From assembly GCA_003141455.1 (NCBI GenBank), contig PLMA01000028.1, forward strand, positions 34,554 to 71,918: a stretch of DNA of 37,365 nucleotides. The letters run 5' to 3'. Made by a program: the position numbers and the translations under genes. The notes under the pieces are model-generated. The model did not search any database. It saw nothing but the letters and a program-made list of their open reading frames with translations, and was not told the origin of the DNA. The stretch's first letter is position 1, and every line of letters begins with the position of its first letter. Shown here one piece after another: positions 28,665 through 37,365 of this stretch. The stretch comes from Chloroflexota bacterium. Its GTDB lineage: Bacteria; Chloroflexota; Limnocylindria; Limnocylindrales; CSP1-4.

Positions 28665-29870
28665 ATGGTCGCATCGAGCGAAGGTCCCGACATGCCCGGG
28701 CGCCACCCGGGCCGAACAGGGCGGGCTGGGTTGCCAAACCGACCGAGGATCGCCGGCATCCTCCTGGCCGTGACGTCTCTGCTCGTGCTCGGGGCAATCC
28801 TCGCGGCCGAGGAGGCTTTCGGCCTGAACAGCCAGCTGGTCCACGCGGCGCTGGCCGTGGTGCTCGGGCTGGCCGTCGCGATGTTGGTAGCGACCATGCG
28901 GGATCTTCGAGCCGCCGAGGCCAAGACGGACGCCGCGCTTGCCCGCGCGGTATCGGCGGAGACGGCACAGCGTGCCAGAGCCGATGAGCTGGCTCGCATG
29001 CTCACGGAAGTCCCGAGGGTCCAGGAGCAGCTCGTGCAGGCGTCCAAGCTCGGAGCCGTTGGCGAACTCGCGGCCGCCGTTGCCCACGAGGTCAACAACC
29101 CGCTGACGGGGATCCTGGGCTACGCAGAGCTTCTCGTGTCGGAGCTGCCCGCGGACGACGCTCGCCACGACGAAGCGGCGGTCATCCGAGACGAGGCCAT
29201 CAGGGCGCGGTCCATCGTCAAGGCTCTCCTGGAGTTCGCCCAGCCGCGAACGCCCCAACGAGTGTCGACGGATCTGAACGCCCTGGCGCGATCTACCGTC
29301 GATCTGGTTCGCTGCCGGGTTCAGGGGACCGGCATCCGGATCGTAGAGGACTACTCCGATCTGCCGCCCCTGGAAGCCGACCCGGACGCGCTGGAGCAGG
29401 TTCTGCTGAACCTGATCAACAATGCCATCGAGGCGATGCCAAAGGGCGGCGAACTCGGCGTTTCCACCAGGAGTGGCCGGGACCGCGTTGGACTGGTTGT
29501 CCGTGACACCGGCCCAGGCATGGACGCCAAGACCCGTTCCCGCATCTTCGCGCCGTTCTTCTCGACTCGTGCGACGACCGGAGCTGGCACCGGGCTGGGC
29601 CTGACCGTCAGCCTGCAGATCGTCGAGAATCATGGCGGCAGCATCGAGGTCGAGAGCGAGCCCGGCCGCGGCACCGTCTTCACTGTCTGGTTGCCCGTTG
29701 CGTCGGCAGGGCTCTACAGCGGAACGGTCGTTCGGGACGGGGATTCGGCCCGTGACCGGAGGCTTCCGGTCGAGACGACCCCCTCTGAAGTCAGCCCGGA
29801 TGTAACCGAACCCGAGGATAGGAAGCCGTCGACCGAGACCCGGGATGCCGGCCGAGAAGCTGCCGCATGA
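28665..29870 (+). CDS. Membrane-bound sensor histidine kinase
   Basis: A 401-residue kinase. Two transmembrane helices (about 29-48 and 58-77) with almost no external loop, so the sensor is probably in the membrane. A coiled linker (80-120) leads to HisKA with phosphoacceptor H141 in AHEVNNPLTGILGYAELL. The HATPase domain carries LLNLINNAIEAMPKGG (N box), DTGPGMD (G1), FAPFFSTRATTGAGTGLGL (F/G2) and GTVFTVWLPV. The last 70 residues are Glu/Thr/Arg-rich and disordered. It is followed by a response regulator with overlapping or adjacent start, so they form a two-component pair. Confidence 0.9.
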   Translation: MVASSEGPDMPGRHPGRTGRAGLPNRPRIAGILLAVTSLLVLGAILAAEEAFGLNSQLVHAALAVVLGLAVAMLVATMRDLRAAEAKTDAALARAVSAETAQRARADELARMLTEVPRVQEQLVQASKLGAVGELAAAVAHEVNNPLTGILGYAELLVSELPADDARHDEAAVIRDEAIRARSIVKALLEFAQPRTPQRVSTDLNALARSTVDLVRCRVQGTGIRIVEDYSDLPPLEADPDALEQVLLNLINNAIEAMPKGGELGVSTRSGRDRVGLVVRDTGPGMDAKTRSRIFAPFFSTRATTGAGTGLGLTVSLQIVENHGGSIEVESEPGRGTVFTVWLPVASAGLYSGTVVRDGDSARDRRLPVETTPSEVSPDVTEPEDRKPSTETRDAGREAAA

Positions 29871-29883
29871 CGGAGCGTGCCGC

Positions 29884-30954
29884 ATGAACGGGGAGTCGCC
29901 CCGCTCGCTGTCGGGCAATCGCCGTCTTCGCGTCCTGTGCGTCGATGACCAGCCGGTCATCCTGCACATCCTTCGCCGGCTGCTGGAAGTCCAAGGCTTC
30001 GAGGTAGTGACGTGCGGCGACGCGGTAACCGCCCTGTCGACGTTCACCGAGGGAGCGTTCGACTTTGTCATGACCGACGTCCACATGCCCGGGATGGGTG
30101 GCCTGGCCCTCACTCGGGCTCTCCGAGACATTCAGCCGGAGCTGCCCGTGATCATCGTCACGGGCCACGGCACGGTGGATACGGCGATCCAGGCGCTGCG
30201 CGAAGGCGCCACAGGAATGCTCGTCAAGCCATTCACCGGGCAAGAGTTGCTGGTCGAAGTGCGCCGCGCTCTGGCCGCTGCGCAGGTGCGCTACGAGGCG
30301 CTCCAATACCGCTACATGAGCCCGGTGCTGGACTCGATCGCGTTGACGCTCTCCACCGCGATCGAGGCCCGCAACCTGGAGACGGGCGAGCACTGCCGCC
30401 GGATCGGCATTCTCTCCGAACGTATTGCCGCCGTGTTGGGCCTCGACGAGCGGCAGCAGATGATCATCCGCGTCGGCGGCTACCTGCACGACACCGGCAA
30501 GATCGGCATCGCCGATGCAGTGCTTCTCAAGCCCGGCCGCCTGACCGACGAAGAGATGGCCGAGATGCGCCGCCACAGCGAGATCGGCGCCGCCATTCTG
30601 GATGTGCACGAGGCCATGTCGGAGATCGCCCAAATCGTGCGCCACCACCACGAAAGGTGGGACGGTCGGGGCTATCCGGCCGCCCTCGCGGGTACCGCCA
30701 TTCCCCTCGGCGGACGCATCATCGCCGTAGCCGACGCCTTCAGCGCGATGACCGGCGATCGCGTCTACCGCCCGGCGCTGCCGCTGGATCGAGCCTGGGC
30801 GGAGCTACGGGCTAACTCCGGATCGCAGTTCGATCCGGAGTTAGTCAGTGCATTCGAGCGGGTCGTGGACGAAGAGGGGGCGCTGCGCCCGCTGGGCGTG
30901 GACCTCGAGCGGATTCTCATCGGCGAGGTCCAATTACCGAACGCCATTGCCTAG
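29884..30954 (+). CDS. HD-GYP response regulator, probable c-di-GMP phosphodiesterase
   Basis: A 356-residue protein: receiver domain (residues 14-130) with D21, D22, phosphoacceptor D65 (VMTDVHMPGM) and K115 (LVKPF), followed by an HD-GYP domain. The HD-GYP residues are complete: YLHDTGKIGIAD (H202, D203), LKPGRLTDEEMAEMRRHSEIG, HHHERWDGRGYP and VADAFSAMTGDR. Hence it should be an active c-di-GMP hydrolase. I chose ATG 29884 with GGAG eight bases before; ATG 29845 would overlap the kinase by 26 bases. The partner kinase is the gene just upstream. Confidence 0.9.
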   Translation: MNGESPRSLSGNRRLRVLCVDDQPVILHILRRLLEVQGFEVVTCGDAVTALSTFTEGAFDFVMTDVHMPGMGGLALTRALRDIQPELPVIIVTGHGTVDTAIQALREGATGMLVKPFTGQELLVEVRRALAAAQVRYEALQYRYMSPVLDSIALTLSTAIEARNLETGEHCRRIGILSERIAAVLGLDERQQMIIRVGGYLHDTGKIGIADAVLLKPGRLTDEEMAEMRRHSEIGAAILDVHEAMSEIAQIVRHHHERWDGRGYPAALAGTAIPLGGRIIAVADAFSAMTGDRVYRPALPLDRAWAELRANSGSQFDPELVSAFERVVDEEGALRPLGVDLERILIGEVQLPNAIA

Positions 30955-31063
30955 GCGCGCCACGCCAGACCACCACGCCAGGCCGCCACAGGTAAACGGC
31001 CATATCTGCCGGAGATGACCCGGCCGGGGCCGTCCCGGGTGCGGCGTTCGCGCCTTGTTGCGG

Positions 31064-31609
31064 TCAGTAGCCCCGTCCGCGGCGGCTTCGAGTGATGATG
31101 TAGAAGCCCAGGAGCACGATCAGCAGCGGGCCGATGAGCCGGTCCGCGGCGAAGTTGGAATTCGCCGCCGCCACCTCGCTGCCGCCCCACAGGGCCAGCA
31201 ATGCGCCCAGTCCAAGGGTCCAGCCCCAGCGCCGACCGGCCGAGGATCGGATCAGGGCGATGGCCATGACGCCGAGCCCCAGGAAGAACATCCCCCAGCC
31301 CTGGCCGTGGATGAGTCCCGCGCCGCTGAGCAGATCCGAGAGCGCCAGGGCGCTCACGAAAACGCCGGCGTACAGGGCCAGATCGCTGCGGTCTCTCACC
31401 CCGGTGAGGATCAGAAGCACGCCGACCGCGAGGAAGAAGGCCGATGCGCCGATCTGCGCGTCGGGGAAGAGTTGGCCGGCGGCCAGCAGAAGGCCCAGGA
31501 CGATCAGTAAGATGCCCGCCAGAGGTATTCCGCCGCGGCTGCCCCAGCTACCCTCGAATCCCCAACTGTCGACGCGTACCACCTTGGGCGGCTCATCCGG
31601 TCTGCTCAT
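31064..31609 (-). CDS. Small polytopic membrane protein, LiaF-TM/DUF5668-like
   Basis: A 181-residue membrane protein with about six short hydrophobic segments arranged as pairs (GGIPLAGILLIVLGLLLAAG, AFFLAVGVLLILTGV and so on). The pattern resembles LiaI/LiaF-type transmembrane domains. It has a short soluble N-terminus and a basic tail. No enzyme motifs; function unknown. ATG 31609 has no ribosome binding site but TACTCT (31617-31622) seven bases upstream. Confidence 0.65.
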   Translation of the reverse strand: MSRPDEPPKVVRVDSWGFEGSWGSRGGIPLAGILLIVLGLLLAAGQLFPDAQIGASAFFLAVGVLLILTGVRDRSDLALYAGVFVSALALSDLLSGAGLIHGQGWGMFFLGLGVMAIALIRSSAGRRWGWTLGLGALLALWGGSEVAAANSNFAADRLIGPLLIVLLGFYIITRSRRGRGY

Positions 31610-31616
31610 GGCATGG

Positions 31617-31622
31617 AGAGTA
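31617..31622 (-). promoter_or_regulatory. -10 hexamer TACTCT before the LiaF-like gene
   Basis: TACTCT read on the minus strand lies seven bases before ATG 31609. Same TANNNT geometry as the other leaderless candidates. Confidence 0.4.
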
Positions 31623-31665
31623 CCAGTCGGCGGGTGAATCGGCGACTCCCGACCGCGTCGGGCGG

Positions 31666-32109
31666 CTACCGATCCAGGGTCGCCTCCACGCTCAGCTCGA
31701 CGTTGCCGGCCAGCGCTCGAGAGATCGGGCAGCCGTCCTTGGCCTGGCCGGCTGCGGCCCGGAAACGGTCCTCGTCTATCCCCGGAACACTGCCGTGAAC
31801 CTCGAGCCGGCTCGAGAGGACGGTCAACTTGCCGTCGACCCGGTCGAGCGTGATCTCGGCGGTGACTTCCAGGCGGTCGGGCGGCGTCCCCGCTTTGGTG
31901 AGATCGCTGGAGAGAGCCATGGAGTAGCAGCTGGCATGCGCGGCAGCGAGCAGCTCCTCCGGGCTGGTCCGACCGTTCGCCTCCTCCGTGCGAGACGCCC
32001 ACGTCACCGGCAGGCCTTCGAATGCCTTGCTCGAGACGGCGTCGAGGAGCCCCGAGCCCGAAGCCAGATTGCCCTTCCAGACCACTGCGGCACGACGAAC
32101 GACAGCCAT
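31666..32109 (-). CDS. OsmC/Ohr-family peroxiredoxin-like protein
   Basis: A 147-residue OsmC family protein (OsmC/SACOL1771-like). Two active-site cysteines are seen: C61 (AAHASCYSMALSSDL) and C127 (KDGCPISRAL). ATG 32109 has a strong GGAGGAAA ribosome binding site. It acts on organic hydroperoxides with lipoyl or thiol reductants in its relatives. It is not near the sulfur operon; it is different in sequence from the OsmC protein at 16921. Confidence 0.88.
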   Translation of the reverse strand: MAVVRRAAVVWKGNLASGSGLLDAVSSKAFEGLPVTWASRTEEANGRTSPEELLAAAHASCYSMALSSDLTKAGTPPDRLEVTAEITLDRVDGKLTVLSSRLEVHGSVPGIDEDRFRAAAGQAKDGCPISRALAGNVELSVEATLDR

Positions 32110-32254
32110 CGAATTTCCTCCAGGAGCTTTCTTCATCCGAATCTTCGCACGTCTCTACCGGCGATGCGGACGCGAGCGATGGAACTTGCGGCCCGCGGGA
32201 CGCGGACTCGAGCGAAGGCGAGCGACGGGGCTCGCCGGCCCGCGGGACGCGGAC

Positions 32255-33586
32255 TCAGGCGGACGCGGCGGGACGAGTGGCTGAATTGGTGGCGCCTCTC
32301 GCTGGCCGGCTGGAGCCGCGGCGGACCCGCACGCGCCCGGCCAGGGCGTTGAACAGCGGGCGATGAGCGCGATCCGTGGCGGGGACGAGCGTGTCGGCTC
32401 CGGCAAACCCGAGGTAGGCGTTCAGCGCTTCCGCGAAGGCCGGCACGAAGCCCGGTGCCTCGAGGGGATGGAACGCCTCCTCCCATCCGAGGCCGAGGAT
32501 TCGCACTTCCTTGGAGCCGCGGCCGATGCGCGGCTCGATCCGGCCCACGAGCCTGTCGCCAAAGAGGATCGGCAGAACGTAGTAGCCCCAGCGGCGTTTC
32601 GCCGCCGGCGTGTAGACCTCCCAGCGGTAGTCGAAGTCGTAGAGCGGCAGGAGCGCCTGACGATCCCACATGATCGGATCGAGCGGGGCGAGGAAGCTGC
32701 AGCCCGGGCCTCCGTCGCCGGGGCGAGGCTCGGCCCCGGTGGCCTCCGCGGCGATCTCGCGTTCGGCCTGGGCGAGCAGCGGAAGCTCGTCCGCCACGAT
32801 GTAGCGATGGCCCTTGAGCCCCTCGACCGCGACCGAGACGATCTCGCCGCGATCTACCAGCTCGGCCCGGAGCTCGCCCCGCAAGGCCGCCGGCCCGATG
32901 CCGAGCCACAGCTCGCCGCTCCCCGAGGCGCCCAGCAGGCCGTGGGCACGATATCGCGACAGGAGCTTGTGACGCCGCTGTTCGCGCTCCGGCACGCGTA
33001 TCTCCAGGAGATCGGCGGGGAAGAGTCGCTCGGTCAGGTCGTAGTAGCGGCGGTTTCCGTTGCGCCTCGCCAGCCCCAGGCGACCGGATACCGCGAGGGC
33101 CTCGAGGACCGCTCGGACCGCCGACGTGGGACCCCACCACCAGGAGATGGCCTCCGTGCGCTCGAAGTCGGCCGAGCTCTTGGGACCCTGGACGGTGATC
33201 GCGGCTAGCAACTTCTCCACCAGGGGAGCTTGGTCGACCAGCAGCCCGCCCGCCCGGCCGGCGTCCCCGCTCTCCCACGCTATGCGGTAGTAGGGGAGCT
33301 CGCGCGTGGGCAGCAGGTTCAGGGACTTGTTGTAGGCCTCGAAGAGCAGACGCCGCCCGTAGAGCAACTCGTCGGTCAGCTCTCGTCTGTAGCCGGCGAC
33401 TCGAGCGTTCAGAACGAGGTCGTGGTTGCGGCCGGCGACCTCGAGCGGGTCGAACTGGAGTGAGCCGAGCCGATCGATGACGGCCAGCACGCTCTCTGGT
33501 GTGGCGGGCAACGCGCGCGGGGGTGCGAGCAGGTGCCTGATGGCCAGAAACCGGCGAGCCACGGCCTTGTCGATCTGTGGGGGCAT
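32255..33586 (-). CDS. YcaQ-like winged-helix DNA-binding / DNA crosslink glycosylase family protein
   Basis: A 443-residue protein with the family pattern: ARRFLAIRHLL, LGSLQFDPLEVAGRNHDLVL near the N-terminus, LLYGRRLLFEAYNKSLNLLP, and LAPLDPIMWDRQALLPLYDFDYRWEVYTPAAKRRWGYYVLPILFGDRLVGRI near the C-terminus. This architecture is that of YcaQ (AlkX)/AlkZ, which unhook interstrand crosslinks. The LQFDPL region contains the conserved Gln-x-Asp residues. Start ATG 33586, with CACAAT six bases before it on the minus strand and no ribosome binding site. Activity is not proven for distant members. Confidence 0.8.
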   Translation of the reverse strand: MPPQIDKAVARRFLAIRHLLAPPRALPATPESVLAVIDRLGSLQFDPLEVAGRNHDLVLNARVAGYRRELTDELLYGRRLLFEAYNKSLNLLPTRELPYYRIAWESGDAGRAGGLLVDQAPLVEKLLAAITVQGPKSSADFERTEAISWWWGPTSAVRAVLEALAVSGRLGLARRNGNRRYYDLTERLFPADLLEIRVPEREQRRHKLLSRYRAHGLLGASGSGELWLGIGPAALRGELRAELVDRGEIVSVAVEGLKGHRYIVADELPLLAQAEREIAAEATGAEPRPGDGGPGCSFLAPLDPIMWDRQALLPLYDFDYRWEVYTPAAKRRWGYYVLPILFGDRLVGRIEPRIGRGSKEVRILGLGWEEAFHPLEAPGFVPAFAEALNAYLGFAGADTLVPATDRAHRPLFNALAGRVRVRRGSSRPARGATNSATRPAASA

Positions 33587-33592
33587 GGCGCG

Positions 33593-33598
33593 ATTGTG
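33593..33598 (-). promoter_or_regulatory. -10-like hexamer CACAAT before the YcaQ-like gene
   Basis: CACAAT read on the minus strand, six bases before ATG 33586; it lacks the first T of TANNNT but is otherwise placed as in the other leaderless candidates. Confidence 0.35.
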
Positions 33599-33611
33599 GG
33601 GCAATCCGGCG

Positions 33612-35843
<2,232 letters not shown>

Positions 35844-36034
35844 TAAGTGCTAATCGTGCCTCAACCTGACACACGCGGACGCGGCCGTCCAGGGTCGACC
35901 AGCACCGGTAGCTACGTGCCGGCGGCCTGCCCCTGATCCGTTGGACCCATGGCCGCTACCGACAGGCGCGATGCGCCGTGGTCCCGACTCGGACCCGGAC
36001 GAGATCGATCCGCCCGACGCGGGCCCGCCGACGG

Positions 36035-36946
36035 CTAATACCAGCCGTGGGCCCGCCAGAAGCTGTAGGCGTTGCAGGCCGTTCCGTATCGGCTGTAAAC
36101 GTACCAGATGCCCCATTTGACCTGCGTCAGGGGGCTGTAGCGCCAGTTGGAACCGAAAGCCGCCATCTTGGATCCGGGATAAGCCTGAGGGATGCCGTAG
36201 GGGCCGGAAGTTGGGCTGCCCGCCTGCGGGTTCCACTTGGATTCCGCGGTCCAGATCGCGCTGACGCAGTCGTATTGCTTCACCCCGATGCGATTCTGGA
36301 CATAGATCCGGGCATTCCAGACCGTGTCCCGAGGCGTCGGCGCGGGCGTCGGTTTGCGTGTGGGGGTCCCTGAGGGCCAGGGTTGTCTCGTGACGGAGGG
36401 CGATGGAGCCGGCAGCCCGAAGGTCGCCGCAGGCGATCCCAGCCACGACAGATCCCACGTCGGAGACGCCGTGGGACTGGCCTCGGCGATCTCTGCGGGC
36501 AATGAGCCGACCACGGCCGGGACGCTCGGCGAGGCCACTACGGAAGGCTCAGGATCGGCCAGGACCGTGGGCGCGACCATGACGACGCCGTCGGCGAGGA
36601 TGACGAGACCCGCCACCACCAGCAAGCCGATCGCGGCGGGTGACAATCGCTTCAACGACTTCCTCACGACTTGCGTGACGCTCCGTCTCTGTCGGAGGCC
36701 CAGGCTACTTCTTGTCCAGATCCGTGTCGACGGAAGAGAGGGCGGCAGCGGGCGACTTCGAGGCGCCGGATGCGCGTCAGGGGTGACCAAGCGCAGGCTC
36801 GGTAGGGGACGGCCCGCAGGGGTCCGGGATTCGAGGGCGGACGCGAGATCGGCGTTCTCGATGGGCGTCCGGCCGCCGGCCGGCCGCAGAATAGCACGCG
36901 TCGCGGTCCGCCGGATCGGCGCGGTCTGGCCGCCGCAACTGGACAT
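36035..36946 (-). CDS. Lytic transglycosylase-like, membrane-anchored cell wall protein
   Basis: A 303-residue protein: an Arg/Pro-rich N-terminus, one transmembrane helix (about 104-122), a Pro/Ser/Thr-rich linker, and a C-terminal domain (from about 215) with WTAESKWNPQA (catalytic Glu about 235), SGPYGIPQAYPGSKM and YSRYGTACNAYSFWRAHGWY. This is the SLT-like domain found in resuscitation- and aggregation-promoting proteins. C227 and C291 may form a disulfide. ATG 36946 overlaps the -35 of the sufB promoter. A later start, GTG 36667, would give 210 residues and a more usual short basic N-terminus before the helix; I cannot decide. Confidence 0.75.
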   Translation of the reverse strand: MSSCGGQTAPIRRTATRAILRPAGGRTPIENADLASALESRTPAGRPLPSLRLVTPDAHPAPRSRPLPPSLPSTRIWTRSSLGLRQRRSVTQVVRKSLKRLSPAAIGLLVVAGLVILADGVVMVAPTVLADPEPSVVASPSVPAVVGSLPAEIAEASPTASPTWDLSWLGSPAATFGLPAPSPSVTRQPWPSGTPTRKPTPAPTPRDTVWNARIYVQNRIGVKQYDCVSAIWTAESKWNPQAGSPTSGPYGIPQAYPGSKMAAFGSNWRYSPLTQVKWGIWYVYSRYGTACNAYSFWRAHGWY

Positions 36947-36975
36947 TTGACTCGCCGCCGGGTAATCCCGATAAT
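36947..36975 (+). promoter_or_regulatory. Consensus promoter of sufB
   Basis: TTGACT (36947-36952) and GATAAT (36970-36975) are separated by exactly 17 bases, the best -35/-10 pair in the window. It gives a 5' leader of about 76 bases to the ATG at 37058. Confidence 0.75.
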
Positions 36976-37005
36976 AAAGGTCGGAATTCAGAACATCACT
37001 GCGGC

Positions 37006-37038
37006 GGCGGTCCGGCGTCCCCCTCCGCTCGGACCGCC
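37006..37038 (+). promoter_or_regulatory. Hairpin in the sufB leader
   Basis: The 9-bp arms GGCGGTCCG (37006-37014) and CGGACCGCC (37030-37038) enclose a 15-base C-rich loop. The stem ends 10 bases before the AAGGAG ribosome binding site (37048-37053). It may stabilise the mRNA or take part in regulation; no known riboswitch is recognised. Confidence 0.5.
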
Positions 37039-37057
37039 GACCTTCTCAAGGAGCAAG

Positions 37058-37365
37058 ATGGCGACCAGCCCCGAGATCGTCTCAAGCGAATACAAGTTCG
37101 GTTTCCACGACGAGGTCGACTACCTCGAGGAGATCAAACACGGACTGACTCGCGAGACGGTCGAGGAGATCAGCCGGATCAAGGGCGAGCCGGCCTGGAT
37201 GCTCGAGTTCCGCCTTCGGGCGTATGAGCATTTCCTTTCGCGGCCGATGCCGCAGTGGGGCGGCGACCTCAATCAGATCGACCTCGACAAGATCGTCTAC
37301 TACCGCAAGCCGTCGCAGGGCGAGGAGAAGTCCTGGGACGACGTCCCGGACAAGATCAAGAAGAC
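37058..37365 (+). CDS. sufB: Fe-S cluster assembly scaffold SufB, N-terminal part
   Basis: Partial gene, cut by the end of the window. The first 102 residues show the SufB start (EYKFGFHDEVDYLEEIKHGL, then ISRIKGEPAWMLEFRLRAYEHFLSRPMPQWGG). SufB forms the SufBCD scaffold that builds [4Fe-4S] clusters. The AAGGAG ribosome binding site is strong. It has a strong upstream promoter. The many FeS proteins in this window need such a system, though sufB need not be co-regulated with them. Confidence 0.93.
   Translation, partial: MATSPEIVSSEYKFGFHDEVDYLEEIKHGLTRETVEEISRIKGEPAWMLEFRLRAYEHFLSRPMPQWGGDLNQIDLDKIVYYRKPSQGEEKSWDDVPDKIKK

Noticed and set aside
36029..36048. Inverted repeat ACGGCT-AATACC-AGCCGT at the end of the lytic transglycosylase gene
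   Set aside because: It includes the stop codon and has no T-tract; a terminator is possible but not supported well enough.

Overview
The window is about 37.4 kb of uniformly GC-rich DNA, tightly packed with genes that mostly have overlapping stop and start codons (ATGA or GTGA). There are no insertion sequences, phage genes, CRISPR arrays or tRNA/rRNA genes that I can see. The gene content fits an uncultivated, high-GC, anaerobic or facultative bacterium of the Terrabacteria type. It includes pyruvate:ferredoxin oxidoreductase, a four-subunit 2-oxoacid:ferredoxin oxidoreductase, [NiFe]-hydrogenase maturation, an Hdr/Qmo-like complex and sufB. Chloroflexota is my best guess, but this is inference from style and not a marker-gene placement.

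Layout. 1-396: 3' end of nifJ, followed by a strong hairpin terminator. 500-1456 (-): a polytopic GT87-like glycosyltransferase. 1571-4464 (-): operon korD-korA-korB-korC. 4726-5949 (+): an orphan AmmeMemoRadiSam-type radical SAM enzyme. 6247-11619 (+): hypA-hypF-hypC-hypD-hypE, with neither hypB nor hydrogenase structural genes. 11786-13481 (+): arsR-dsrE-tusA-dsrE2. 13540-14741 (-): a TauE/SafE exporter with a DUF1634 partner. 14858-17916 (+): arsR-DUF302-glutaredoxin-rhodanese-methyltransferase-OsmC-ICMT-like. 17991-25966 (-): arsR-dsrE-tusA-mvhD-hdrA(GltD insert)-hdrA-winged helix-qmoC-like-membrane rhodanese. 26346-37365: housekeeping and unrelated genes, namely a methyltransferase, class III aminotransferase, histidine kinase plus HD-GYP response regulator, membrane protein, OsmC protein, YcaQ-like protein, GlgX, a lytic transglycosylase-like protein and the start of sufB.

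The centre of interest is 11.8-26.0 kb. Three paralogous ArsR regulators, each next to a candidate dyad operator, head gene sets that supply persulfide carriers (two TusA, three DsrE-family, two rhodanese, one glutaredoxin), a probable sulfite/organosulfonate-type exporter, and a complete set of redox subunits resembling Qmo. These redox subunits are two HdrA flavoproteins, a separate MvhD, and a QmoC-type iron-sulfur/membrane subunit. One HdrA carries a whole GltD/NfnB-type NAD(P)H oxidoreductase module inserted within its sequence. My reading is a sulfane-sulfur-linked electron-transfer complex connecting NAD(P)H, possibly ferredoxin, and membrane quinone. It differs from the known sHdr pathway (no HdrB and no lipoate-binding protein here) and from canonical Qmo (no aprAB or sat here). 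This function is inferred, not shown.

A second genome-level signal is that several genes in the right half have no ribosome binding site but a TANNNT-like -10 hexamer exactly 6-7 bases before the start codon, which suggests leaderless transcripts.
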